Source of the DNA: Tannerella sp.
GTDB lineage: Bacteria; Bacteroidota; Bacteroidia; Bacteroidales; Tannerellaceae
Assembly: GCA_031277335.1 (NCBI GenBank)
Contig: JAITMM010000172.1
Coordinates: 1-41,653, forward strand
Direction of reading: 5' to 3'
DNA length: 41,653 bases
The position numbers and the translations under genes are program-made. Of the stretch, positions 41,441-41,653 are shown one piece after another. The notes below the pieces were generated by a model. It was not told the origin of the DNA. It saw only the letters and a program-made list of their open reading frames with translations, and did no database searches. Position 1 is the stretch's first letter. Every line of letters begins with the position of its first letter.

Positions 41441-41513
41441 TAACTGAATAACTGAGTAACTGAATAACTGAGTAACTGAAAAATTTAGAAACTGAATAAC
41501 TGAATAATTGAAT
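41441..41513. repeat. TAACTGAR octamer repeat between nuoM and nuoN
   Basis: Five octamers alternating TAACTGAA and TAACTGAG (41441-41480), an interruption, then three more degenerate units. Transcribed sense is YTCAGTTA. The same octamer is at 30953-30984. Confidence 0.9.
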
Positions 41514-41515
41514 CT

Positions 41516-41653
41516 TTAACCATTAATCATGATTATACTGCTATTAATCAGCCGACTGATTCCGTAGGGGAACAATCCCATGAAGGCGATGGCCACAACT
41601 AAAAAGAACAGTGCGACCCGTTCGTCCCATGTGGCGTCGGTAAGTTTCACCGG
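41516..41653 (-). CDS. nuoM: NADH-quinone oxidoreductase subunit M, C-terminal fragment
   Basis: The last 45 codons of NuoM, read from the window edge to the TAA at 41516: [16 protein letters not shown], then the final membrane helix [20 protein letters not shown]. The position just upstream of nuoN on the same strand agrees with the standard nuoM-nuoN order. The remainder lies outside the window. Confidence 0.85.
   Translation of the reverse strand, partial: PVKLTDATWDERVALFFLVVAIAFMGLFPYGISRLINSSIIMING

Noticed and set aside
41441-41513. Tandem octamers as a CRISPR array
   Set aside because: Units are 8 bp with no spacers and no cas genes; they are simple tandem repeats.

Overview
This window comes from a member of the phylum Bacteroidetes, most likely the order Bacteroidales. 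The support is two SusC/SusD outer-membrane uptake pairs, Bacteroidales-type hypothetical families (DUF6242-like and DUF6089-like), the uppS-bamA-ompH-ompH-murI cluster, and promoters of the Bacteroidetes form TTTG-N19..21-TAnnTTTG, of which more than ten copies can be read. I cannot name a genus. No rRNA, tRNA, CRISPR array, transposase or phage gene was seen.

Region 1 (1-9930) is accessory. Two paralogous susCD operons point away from each other: susD1 (partial) and susC1 on the minus strand, susC2 and susD2 on the plus strand. A HigBA-type toxin-antitoxin module lies between them. Both susC genes have a leader of about 220 nt that is conserved between the copies and in inverted orientation. 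Each leader carries an in-frame 25-codon upstream ORF, and the leader-gene junction includes an 82-bp perfect inverted repeat. Only the susC2 copy has a recognisable promoter. The layout therefore looks like a possible invertible promoter segment or a site of gene conversion.

Region 2 (9938-14830) is housekeeping. The minus-strand operon prmC-recX-comF diverges from ribD, and a multi-hairpin REP-like element lies between them. A DUF6242-like lipoprotein gene follows ribD.

Region 3 (14970-21310) is an envelope-biogenesis cluster: a DUF6089-like barrel, uppS, bamA, two ompH/skp genes and murI. The murI gene has no ATG, GTG or TTG start that would keep its catalytic N-terminus, and it seems to begin at AUA overlapping the stop codon of the preceding gene.

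Region 4 (21368-26771) holds an M23 lipoprotein divergent from a META-domain lipoprotein, with a perfect 16-bp inverted repeat shared by the two promoters. Next come a secreted HMA protein with a TonB receptor that is probably for a metal, and a ThuA-like lipoprotein.

Region 5 (26772-30206) holds a PurF-like protein that lacks the N-terminal glutaminase cysteine, a possible small ORF, a MarR regulator, and a secreted PI-PLC/GDPD-like protein.

Region 6 (30227-41653) holds yebC and pheT (minus), mtaB, a lipid A-type acyltransferase and a family 2 glycosyltransferase (plus), then an M16 peptidase, nuoN and the 3' end of nuoM (minus).

Short tandem repeats of 7-8 bp lie in at least six intergenic spots and several overlap stop codons. 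They also create false N-terminal extensions of the yebC and glycosyltransferase reading frames.
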